This document shows, one piece after another, positions 25,359 to 32,733 of a stretch of DNA of 64,000 nucleotides (its first letter is position 1; every line of letters begins with the position of its first letter). The notes under the pieces were generated by a model. That model was not told the origin of the DNA. It worked only from the letters and a program-made list of their open reading frames with translations, and did no database searches. The position numbers and the translations under genes are program-made. Source of the DNA: JBKCUI01 sp052161625 (GTDB taxonomy: Bacteria; Planctomycetota; Planctomycetia; Pirellulales; Pirellulaceae); the NCBI GenBank assembly GCA_052161625.1, contig CP197412.1, one strand, 5' to 3'.

Positions 25359-28058
25359 TTAGCCATTGCACAGCATCAACGACTCCAACCAATCTCCCCA
25401 TTGCCGAATGGAAACCACGTCCATCAACGGTTCGTTCAGCGGAGAGACCGGAACCTGACTGTTCCCACCCGGCCAATGGATCAGCCCTTGCCAAAAGCCG
25501 CTTTCATCTACCTCCAACCTCAACTGCAGCGGATCGGAGGAGCGCCGACCGGCAAAGCAAGTCTGCAGGTCGACCCGTCCCAGCTTATTCCAAGTCGAAT
25601 TCCCCAGTCTGGAACCCTCCACAAACTGCAAGACCGGCTGCCTTTCCCCTTCTTTGGAGAACCGCAACGTCCGCGTTGCCTGGCACGACAACGGCTTGTC
25701 TCGGGGAATCAAGATCCGGGGCGCCGTGACGCCATGGGCATCCTGCATCACGACGCCGAGATCGTAAGCAGTGCTGGATACCGCGTGGGGAGAATCGATA
25801 TCCATGGGAGGCATCAAGTACTCGGCTTGAATGGCCGCGCCTCGGGCGATGTGACTGGATTTGAGAGGGATCAAAGGAACCGTGGGCCCGGCGACTTGGG
25901 CGAGCGCATTTTGAATCGAGGGATACCACCGCGAATCACCTAGCAAAAGAACGGCATCGAATCCCCCCGGTGCGATTCCGACTCGATCGGCTACCTCTTT
26001 CGCATACAAGCCGCAGTCGTTCGCCAAATCGTCCACCCACTCCTCGGGGCGATTCCTGTCGAGCCGCCCCTCGAACTTCCCACCGGGAACCTCGACAATA
26101 AATGGAACAACGGAAGCGGCCCGCATCCGTTCAAACGTTCGTTCCACCGTTCGCTGAATGCGCGACGCAATGTTGCGATCCTCGCGTGCGCTCACACTAA
26201 ATCGCTTTTCCAACTCGCCTGCAATCTTCTTCGCCATGCGGTCGTGCCATCGGACCGTCCCGCGACGCCAGTCACCTGCTGTCGCGACCAATTGCACCTT
26301 GAGTCCCTCCACGCGAACCACGGAGACTTCGCACGAAGAACCTGTCAACATCGCGACCAGAAACGTCCGGCGATACCCTTCCTCCGATGCTGTTTTGGCC
26401 AACCTGGAATCGATCTCCACGTGCGCCAACGTCGCCGCCAGAGGCTTTTCCAACAATTGCAACAATTCGATCCCCGCGATGGAACAAGCGGTTTTGGTGC
26501 TCCATCGGTGCATCTGATCGTAACACGCCGGAACCGTCACGACCGCGTGAGACGCGCTGGGCAGAACATGCCGCGTGGCATTGACCATCTGCCGCACGAC
26601 AGCGGCTACCAATACCTCCGGTGGAACTTGCCTGCCGCCGAAAGGTCGCTCAAGCAACGGCAACCCATACCATCGCTGCATCCCGTAGAAGATGCGATCG
26701 GGTTGGCTCGCCCGAAGCTCCGCGGCCTGCGCCCCCACTGCGACCCGATTTCCATCGCTGTAAAGCATATTGCGCAGTGCTGTAGATTCCCCGTCGACAG
26801 GGACCTCTTCTACCTTGTGCTCGCGATCGATGTAGCTCACCCGCGAGTGGATCATCCCCAATTCGATGCCGATGCCTGCTAACTGCCTTTGTGAAGTGGA
26901 CGGCGCAAGCCCAAAATCGGTAGGGCGAATCGGCGAAATCTTCGGCAGCACCGATTCACCTTGCCGTGATGTAGACTCCAGACCTTCCATCAAGTTCAAT
27001 CGCTGCAATTTGTCGATCAACTCCGCCGCCGACTGAAGCCGTTCATCCGGGTTCTTTGCCACCAAGGACTGGAAAACCGAATCCAATCGAATGTCGACAT
27101 CCGCTCGGACTTCGTACAACGCAGGCGGTCGGCGATGGACTTGCGCTAATGCAGTTTGCACGAGCTCTCCCGAAAACATCGGCCTTCCGGTCAACAAATA
27201 AAAGACCGTAGCGCCGAGCGAATAAAGATCGCAACGATGATCGACTTGATCCGGTGCATTGATTTGTTCGGGAGCCATGAACTCCACGGTCCCAATGATT
27301 TGCGAACGCGTGCGGTCCTTGGCGCTCTCGATTCGATCTCGCAGCACCGCAAGGCCGAAATCGAGAATCTTCAGGGTCTCATTCGGTGTCAACATCATGT
27401 TGCTCGGTTTGATATCGCGATGAACGATTCCGAGCGAATGGGCATAGTCGAGGGCCGATGCGGCTTGGATTAAAATCTCCACAACCTCCCTGGTCGACAT
27501 TGGCCCTGACGCTGCGATCCGTTGCGATAGCAACTCACCTCGTATCAGTTCCATAACCAGGAAATGCACCTGGGCTTCACCGGATCGATGGCAACCTGCG
27601 TCAAAGGCGGTGACGATGTTCGGATGCATGAGCTTCGCCGTCGCGCGCACTTCGGCATAGAAACGTTCGCGGGCGAGCGCGTCGTGGGACATCGACTGCG
27701 GCAGAATCTTCAACGCCACTTCCCGGTCCATGGTCCGGTGCTTTGCCCGAAAGACTTGCCCCATCCCCCCAGCTCCGATCCGCTCGAGGATGATGTATTC
27801 CCCCAACACCGGGAGCGAAGGGGTTTGCGGATCGGACCCGCGATCCAAAGGGACGACGCCGGGCTGCAATTCAAACTCGCCGGAGTCACTGTTCCGGTCA
27901 AAGCCCCCAACCCCGGCGACGTTTCCGTTTTCGTCCCTATTACCACCTCCCCCCGTCTCTCCTCCGCTCAAATCGATCGCCCGGGTGACGGCCGGCCGGG
28001 CGAAAGGAGTCCTAGGAACCGGTGGGGGGATGGGCAGGTCGGATGGGCTGTCGGACAT
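25359..28058 (-). CDS. Ser/Thr protein kinase fused to an Hsp70-like domain
   Basis: After a disordered ~80-residue N-terminus comes an intact Hanks kinase (about 87-350): glycine loop IGAGGMGQV, VALKIL with Lys117, HRDIKPSN (213-220), ILDFGLA (231-237) and MAPEQINAPDQ. From about residue 390 the sequence follows Hsp70: IGIELGMIHSRVSYID for phosphate loop 1, VPPEVLVAAVVRQMV, SHAVVTVPACYD, EKPLAATLAHVE for the connect region, and LLLGDSRWYPSIQNALAQ. Near the C-terminus LSCQATRTLRFS resembles the Hsp70 substrate-binding sandwich. The Hsp70 nucleotide motifs are partly degenerate, so binding rather than ATP cycling may be its role. No transmembrane helix is evident. It probably phosphorylates partners recruited by the Hsp70-like part. 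Confidence 0.92.
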   Translation of the reverse strand: MSDSPSDLPIPPPVPRTPFARPAVTRAIDLSGGETGGGGNRDENGNVAGVGGFDRNSDSGEFELQPGVVPLDRGSDPQTPSLPVLGEYIILERIGAGGMGQVFRAKHRTMDREVALKILPQSMSHDALARERFYAEVRATAKLMHPNIVTAFDAGCHRSGEAQVHFLVMELIRGELLSQRIAASGPMSTREVVEILIQAASALDYAHSLGIVHRDIKPSNMMLTPNETLKILDFGLAVLRDRIESAKDRTRSQIIGTVEFMAPEQINAPDQVDHRCDLYSLGATVFYLLTGRPMFSGELVQTALAQVHRRPPALYEVRADVDIRLDSVFQSLVAKNPDERLQSAAELIDKLQRLNLMEGLESTSRQGESVLPKISPIRPTDFGLAPSTSQRQLAGIGIELGMIHSRVSYIDREHKVEEVPVDGESTALRNMLYSDGNRVAVGAQAAELRASQPDRIFYGMQRWYGLPLLERPFGGRQVPPEVLVAAVVRQMVNATRHVLPSASHAVVTVPACYDQMHRWSTKTACSIAGIELLQLLEKPLAATLAHVEIDSRLAKTASEEGYRRTFLVAMLTGSSCEVSVVRVEGLKVQLVATAGDWRRGTVRWHDRMAKKIAGELEKRFSVSAREDRNIASRIQRTVERTFERMRAASVVPFIVEVPGGKFEGRLDRNRPEEWVDDLANDCGLYAKEVADRVGIAPGGFDAVLLLGDSRWYPSIQNALAQVAGPTVPLIPLKSSHIARGAAIQAEYLMPPMDIDSPHAVSSTAYDLGVVMQDAHGVTAPRILIPRDKPLSCQATRTLRFSKEGERQPVLQFVEGSRLGNSTWNKLGRVDLQTCFAGRRSSDPLQLRLEVDESGFWQGLIHWPGGNSQVPVSPLNEPLMDVVSIRQWGDWLESLMLCNG

Positions 28059-28392
28059 GTCGAACTGGATTCACAAGATGGAAGGAGGAAGGTCCCCGAA
28101 GCGGCGCATCACCAGCACGCTTCCAGGTCGCACCCTTCAATATTCACCTGGAATCGAGGGGAAAAAAGGCTCAATTCCTGCAATTCCCAGACAAAAACGA
28201 ACACCCCGGGTGAACGTGAGGCGTGCGACAGGTGGTGTGCCCCCCAATCGTCTCCCATTCCCAGCTTGCTCCCACCCCCCAGCTCTGGCTATTCTTCCCG
28301 CTCCCCAGGTCCGCCCCCCAAGGTGGCGACCCTCCGGTCACGCCTTCCCCGGTCCTACCACGACCGGTCGCACAGCACGTCAGGATGACGCG
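28059..28392. other. 334-bp divergent intergenic region
   Basis: It separates the starts of the kinase-Hsp70 gene (minus) and the nuclease-like gene (plus). The downstream frame remains open through this stretch, but the translation is rich in Pro, Arg and Ser, and it mirrors the kinase N-terminus further left, so I do not extend the gene into it. Pyrimidine-rich tracts (around 28255-28330) are present. I see no clear promoter or structured RNA. Confidence 0.5.
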
Positions 28393-29067
28393 ATGGAAAC
28401 CTCATTGCACCGAGAATTGAAAAAACTTTACGCCGCCTCCCCGGACGCTATCGAGGTGGCCGAATCGAATTACCGTATCGACGCGATCGACGCCGCGGGC
28501 GCTTTGGTCGAAATCCAGCACGCGGGGCTCGGAATCCTTCGCCGAAAAATTCTCTCGCTCCTCGAAGATGGGCATCGCGTTCGCATTGTGAAGCCTTGGA
28601 TCGAACGCAAGACCATCGAGACATACGACAAGAAATCGGGCGAACTCCTTCGAAAACGGAAGAGCCCCAAATCGCAGCGTCCCATCCAATTCTTCGGTGA
28701 ACTCATTCACTTCACCCAAGTCTTCCCGCACCCGCGTCTCTCGATCGAGATCCTTTCGGTCCAGTGCATCGAACGGCGCATCGATACCCCCAAACGGGGA
28801 CGTCGCAAGCAATACAAATCGCTGGATATGATGCTGGCTCTCCCCCCAGACCCCCACTCCGCGACCCCGCTTCGCACGACCAAAGACCTGTGGAAGCTGA
28901 TGGGACGCCCGAAACTCCCCAAAACCTTTGACACTATGGAGCTGGCCCAAGCCATCGGCGAACCGCGATGGCTCGCGCAACAAATCGCCTACGTACTCCG
29001 CCGCTGCGGCGCCACGGAACAGCACTCCAAACGAGGCAACGCCATCGTTTACCACCGAGCCGCTTAA
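28393..29067 (+). CDS. Possible PD-(D/E)xK nuclease-like protein with C-terminal winged helix
   Basis: This 224-residue protein opens with LHRELKKLYAASPDAIEVAE, then YRIDAIDAAGALVEIQHAGL followed by RRKILSLLEDGHRVRIVKPW. An acidic residue early, then RIDA and the EIQ strand, is the arrangement of PD-(D/E)xK nucleases in which the Lys is replaced by Gln. The middle (LLRKRKSPKSQRPIQFFGEL, HPRLSIEILSVQ) and the C-terminal part (MELAQAIGEPRWLAQQIAYV, CGATEQHSKRGNAIVYHR) resemble a family I recall only as uncharacterised, with a winged-helix-like end. The nuclease idea is inference. It lies 133 bases upstream of the DinG-like helicase gene on the same strand. Confidence 0.75.
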   Translation: METSLHRELKKLYAASPDAIEVAESNYRIDAIDAAGALVEIQHAGLGILRRKILSLLEDGHRVRIVKPWIERKTIETYDKKSGELLRKRKSPKSQRPIQFFGELIHFTQVFPHPRLSIEILSVQCIERRIDTPKRGRRKQYKSLDMMLALPPDPHSATPLRTTKDLWKLMGRPKLPKTFDTMELAQAIGEPRWLAQQIAYVLRRCGATEQHSKRGNAIVYHRAA

Positions 29068-29100
29068 CTGGGCCGCTTGACCTGGGCCGCTTGACCTGGG
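29068..29100. repeat. 14-bp tandem repeat, 2.4 copies, after a stop codon
   Basis: The unit ctgggccgcttgac is repeated exactly at 29068-29081 and 29082-29095, with ctggg following. It starts immediately after the stop codon of the nuclease-like gene; the preceding gccgctt of the coding end is part of the same motif. Confidence 0.8.
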
Positions 29101-29200
29101 AGCCTCTCGCTCCTCTTCTCAGCATTCTGCTTCTACTCATTCTCCTGCTCGCGTGTTAGTCTTATGGCCACGACCCGTTTCCCCTCGGTAGCCCCTGCTC

Positions 29201-31279
29201 ATGACTTCCCTCGACATTCATTCCATTCTCGGACCGGAAGGGAATATCGCGCGCAGGATCCGAAACTACGAGCACCGACGCGAACAACTTCAGATGGCGG
29301 AAGCGGTCGAGAAGGCCCTTCGCGATGGCCACCACCTCGTCGTTGAAGCCGGGACAGGGGTCGGCAAAAGCTTTGGCTACCTTGTTCCCGCTATCCTCTA
29401 CGCGACCCAAGCCGAAGGTCGGATGGATTCTCCCCCGACTCCGCGACTTTCGCGGAAAGATCAAGAAGAACTGGGTGGGTCCGACAGCGAGGAAGAGAAA
29501 ATTCGGCGGGTTATCGTCAGCACCCACACGATCAGCCTTCAAGAACAGCTCGTCGCCAAGGATCTCCCCCTTCTCAAAGCTGTCATCCCTCGCGAATTCA
29601 CGAGCGTTCTGGTCAAAGGCCGAGGCAACTATCTTTCTAAACGACGCCTCACCCTCGCAAAAAGCCGAGCTGCGAGCCTGCTCCAAAACGATCGAGACTA
29701 CGATCAACTCGAACAGATCGTCCTTTGGAACAAAGAGACCCACGAGGGATCCCTCAGCTCGCTTCCGTTCAAGCCGAGTATGACGGTGTGGGACGAGGTG
29801 GCCAGCGACTCTGGCAATTGCATGGGTCGCAAATGCGATCACTTCAACGAATGCTTTTACTACGCGGCCCGACGTCGTGTCCACAACTCGCAGATTCTCG
29901 TGGTGAACCACGCTTTGTTCTTTAGCGATCTCGCCCTGCGCGCGCAGGGGGCCGGTATGCTCCCGGATTACGACGCCGTCATCTTCGATGAATCCCATAC
30001 GATCGAGTCGGTTGCGGGAGAGCACCTGGGACTCCAGATCAGCAACTCGCAAATCGATTACACCCTTCGTAAACTGTTCAACCCTCGCAACGACAAAGGG
30101 ATCCTCTCAGCGCTCGGCTTGAAACAACTCACCCGAGAGACCTATCGATGCATGGAATCGCTCGACACCCTTTCCGAAGACCTCCTCTCCTGGCTTGCCA
30201 ACTCCGCGTCTGGCAACGGCCGCGTTTACGATCTCCTGGAGATCCAAACGGACCTTCCTGTGTTGTTGCAATCTCTCTCGGAGCAGCTCGAACGATTTGG
30301 ACAAGACTTGAAGAATGCGAACGATCGACTGGAGTTGATGTCGGCCAGCAAACGCCTCACGGCTCTCGCCAATACGCTGGATCAATGGCTGAAGCAAAAA
30401 GAGACCGATGCCGTCTATTGGCTTGAAAAATCAGAATCCCGCAGCCAATTCGGCCGCGGCTCGATCCGGATAACCCTTCGCAGCAGTCCCATCGATATCT
30501 CGAAACATCTCAAGTCTACTTTGTTCGACAAGGTACGGACCGTGGTCTTGACCAGCGCCACCCTGTCGACCGGCAAGTCGCAGGGGTTTCAATTCTTTCA
30601 AAAGCGAATCGGAGCGGTCAAAGCCGCGTCGCTCCAGGTGGGGAGTCCCTTTGACTACAAACGATTGGCCCGCCTAGAGCTGGTGACCGATCTCCCGGAT
30701 CCCTCCCAAGACAAAGCGAATTACGAACGGAAAGTCTTGCCGACCATTCGGCATTATGTAGCGGCCCACGAAGGGCGCGCGTTTATTTTGTTCACCAGCT
30801 ATGACATGCTCCGAAAGACATGCGATGCCCTCAGGCCTTGGATGCACGAGCAAGGATTGGCGGTCTACTCGCAAGCCGACGGGACACCTCGAACACAACT
30901 TCTTCAAGACTTCAAAGCCAATCCAAGAGGGGTCCTGTTCGGTGCCGAGAGCTTCTGGCAAGGAGTCGATGTCCCCGGCGATGCTTTGCAATTGGTGATC
31001 ATTAGCAAACTGCCATTCAGCGTGCCCGATCATCCACTCCTCGAAGCCAAACTCGAGGATATTCGTAGCAAAGGAGGCAACCCCTTTCGCGATTACCAAT
31101 TGCCTGAAGCCGTGATCAAATTCAAGCAGGGGTTTGGGCGTTTGATTCGGACCGCCACCGACTCCGGTGTGGTCCTGGTCACCGATCCAAGGATTGTGAC
31201 CAAACCCTATGGACGACTCTTCGTGGAATCTCTTCCCGATTGCCAAGTCATCCATGTTCAGGCCAAAGCGGAGCCTTGA
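29201..31279 (+). CDS. DinG/YoaA-type superfamily 2 ATP-dependent DNA helicase
   Basis: Walker A is VVEAGTGVGKSFGYLVPA (residues 48-65); motif Ia is VSTHTISLQEQL; the DEAH box is AVIFDESHTIES; later motifs are VVLTSATLSTG, FILFTSYDMLRKTCDAL, LFGAESFWQGVDVPGDALQL and the arginine finger segment KQGFGRLIRTATDSG. These define a 5'-3' XPD-like helicase of the DinG/YoaA group, which unwinds R-loops, forks and other structures. Three cysteines of the Fe-S domain are present with the DinG spacing (NCMGRKCDHFNEC), but the fourth, upstream ligand position (GRGNYLSKRR, about residue 152) is Ser. It is followed 11 bases later by the CCA-adding enzyme gene. Confidence 0.94.
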   Translation: MTSLDIHSILGPEGNIARRIRNYEHRREQLQMAEAVEKALRDGHHLVVEAGTGVGKSFGYLVPAILYATQAEGRMDSPPTPRLSRKDQEELGGSDSEEEKIRRVIVSTHTISLQEQLVAKDLPLLKAVIPREFTSVLVKGRGNYLSKRRLTLAKSRAASLLQNDRDYDQLEQIVLWNKETHEGSLSSLPFKPSMTVWDEVASDSGNCMGRKCDHFNECFYYAARRRVHNSQILVVNHALFFSDLALRAQGAGMLPDYDAVIFDESHTIESVAGEHLGLQISNSQIDYTLRKLFNPRNDKGILSALGLKQLTRETYRCMESLDTLSEDLLSWLANSASGNGRVYDLLEIQTDLPVLLQSLSEQLERFGQDLKNANDRLELMSASKRLTALANTLDQWLKQKETDAVYWLEKSESRSQFGRGSIRITLRSSPIDISKHLKSTLFDKVRTVVLTSATLSTGKSQGFQFFQKRIGAVKAASLQVGSPFDYKRLARLELVTDLPDPSQDKANYERKVLPTIRHYVAAHEGRAFILFTSYDMLRKTCDALRPWMHEQGLAVYSQADGTPRTQLLQDFKANPRGVLFGAESFWQGVDVPGDALQLVIISKLPFSVPDHPLLEAKLEDIRSKGGNPFRDYQLPEAVIKFKQGFGRLIRTATDSGVVLVTDPRIVTKPYGRLFVESLPDCQVIHVQAKAEP

Positions 31280-31290
31280 GATTGCGCGAC

Positions 31291-32661
31291 ATGGCCGTCT
31301 GGAATGACTCATCCGAACTCTATCAGTTCGCCAAGGAGATCGTGTCTCGCCTGCAACGAAACGGACACATCGCGTACTTTGCTGGTGGATGCGTGCGCGA
31401 TGCGTGCATGGGAAACCCTCCCCATGATTACGACGTCGCGACCAGCGCCCGATTGGAACAAGTCATCGAGTTGTTCGGTCCGAAAAACACCCTCGCGATC
31501 GGCGCCGCGTTCGGAGTCGCGTGCGTTCACCGGCGTATCGGTGGTGTGCGATACCAAGTGGAGGTTGCCACCTTTCGCTCCGATGGGACCTACAGCGACG
31601 GCCGGCACCCCGATTGGGTCCAGTTCTCGCGTCCTGAAGAAGACGCACAACGCAGGGACTTTACCATCAACGGTATGTTCTATGACCCCATCGCAGAACA
31701 ACTCAAAGACTATGTCGGTGGTGCAAAAGATCTCGTCGCCAAACGGATTCGCGCCATCGGGCAAGCAGACCATCGAATCGACGAAGATAAATTACGCATG
31801 CTCCGAGCCGTTCGCTTCGGTGCACGATTCGGTTTCGACATCGATACGGAAACGGCCAACGCGATCAAGCGGCATGCGAACGAGATCTTAGTGGTTAGCG
31901 GAGAACGGATCGCTGCCGAGATGTTCAAACTCTTTGAATCACCCATGCGAGGGTGGGGGCTCTCGGAGTTGTATCGACTCCATCTGCTAGCTCCCTTGTG
32001 GCCCGAACTGGATGGACGCTGGCGAGAAGAGGACCATCGACGCGAGAGAGCCGAACGCTGCCTGAGCAGGTTTCCAATAGGATGCAACGGCGATTCTTCG
32101 ATGGCGGCGTCCTTGGCTTTGCTATGGTTGTGCTCCCAATCCGAACCGACACGGGGCGTGCCCAAAAGCGAAGCGGCTGAAACAATGGGCGCTGTCCAAG
32201 CGAGATGGAAGCTTTCGAATCGAGTGATGGAGCAAGCGATTTTCGCGATGAGCCATGTGGATGCGATTCGAAACGCAGACCAGATGCCTTGGTCCCAAAT
32301 CCAGCCGATATTGATCTCCCAGCACGCCCCCTTAGCGGTGGAAGTGGCCGAGACTCTGGTTGCCGAGACACTGGTTGGCGTGACGTTGGTTGCCGATACG
32401 CCGACGAGCGAGAGATTGGATGCCGTGGAATCCCGCAGCAGCCGGGGCATCTCGTTTTGTCGCGACGCTTTGCGATTACCTACCGAACAGCTCAACCCCA
32501 TTCCACACCTTACCGGGCGCGATCTGCACGCGATAGGACTGCGTCCAGGCCCGCAGTTTGCGGATCTCTTGAGCCGGGCGCGAGCGATGCAGTTGGATGG
32601 CCAACATGCCAGTCGAGACGAAGCCCTCGAGTGGCTCCGCCTGCAACCTGAAACCCAATAG
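31291..32661 (+). CDS. CCA-adding enzyme / tRNA nucleotidyltransferase family protein
   Basis: The class II nucleotidyltransferase head is clear: HIAYFAGGCVRDACMGNPPH, then DYDVATSARLEQVIELF, with the metal-binding DYD pair. RRDFTINGMFYDP, DYVGGAKDLVAKRIRAIG and RIDEDKLRMLRAVRFGARFG are conserved neck motifs, and SGERIAAEMFKLF follows. The enzyme would add or repair CCA ends of tRNA; a poly(A) polymerase of the same family cannot be excluded by sequence alone. The C-terminal body is less conserved and holds three 15-bp repeats (32350-32394). I use the ATG at 31291, 11 bases after the helicase stop; the frame extends further up but overlaps the helicase gene. Confidence 0.92.
   Translation: MAVWNDSSELYQFAKEIVSRLQRNGHIAYFAGGCVRDACMGNPPHDYDVATSARLEQVIELFGPKNTLAIGAAFGVACVHRRIGGVRYQVEVATFRSDGTYSDGRHPDWVQFSRPEEDAQRRDFTINGMFYDPIAEQLKDYVGGAKDLVAKRIRAIGQADHRIDEDKLRMLRAVRFGARFGFDIDTETANAIKRHANEILVVSGERIAAEMFKLFESPMRGWGLSELYRLHLLAPLWPELDGRWREEDHRRERAERCLSRFPIGCNGDSSMAASLALLWLCSQSEPTRGVPKSEAAETMGAVQARWKLSNRVMEQAIFAMSHVDAIRNADQMPWSQIQPILISQHAPLAVEVAETLVAETLVGVTLVADTPTSERLDAVESRSSRGISFCRDALRLPTEQLNPIPHLTGRDLHAIGLRPGPQFADLLSRARAMQLDGQHASRDEALEWLRLQPETQ
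32350..32394. repeat. 15-bp tandem repeat, three imperfect copies, in frame
   Basis: The units gagactctggttgcc, gagacactggttggc and gtgacgttggttgcc follow one another within the tRNA nucleotidyltransferase gene. They encode a TLVAETLVGVTLVAD stretch in a region the enzyme family does not conserve. Confidence 0.75.
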
Positions 32662-32689
32662 CAACCTGAAACCCAATAGCAACCTAATA
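32643..32689. repeat. 18-bp tandem repeat spanning a stop codon
   Basis: The unit gcaacctgaaacccaata occurs at 32643-32660 and 32661-32678, with a third partial copy to 32689. The gene's TAG stop lies across the first junction, so the last coding codons have been duplicated into the 3' flank. Confidence 0.8.
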
Positions 32690-32733
32690 ACTAACAGCAA
32701 ACGGAATCCTAACAGCCATCGCTGCTAGGCGTT

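Noticed and set aside
27730..28392. Upstream extension of the nuclease-like frame over the kinase N-terminus
   Set aside because: About 220 extra residues, rich in Pro and Arg, would overlap the kinase gene on the other strand. The ATG at 28393 gives a clean N-terminus.
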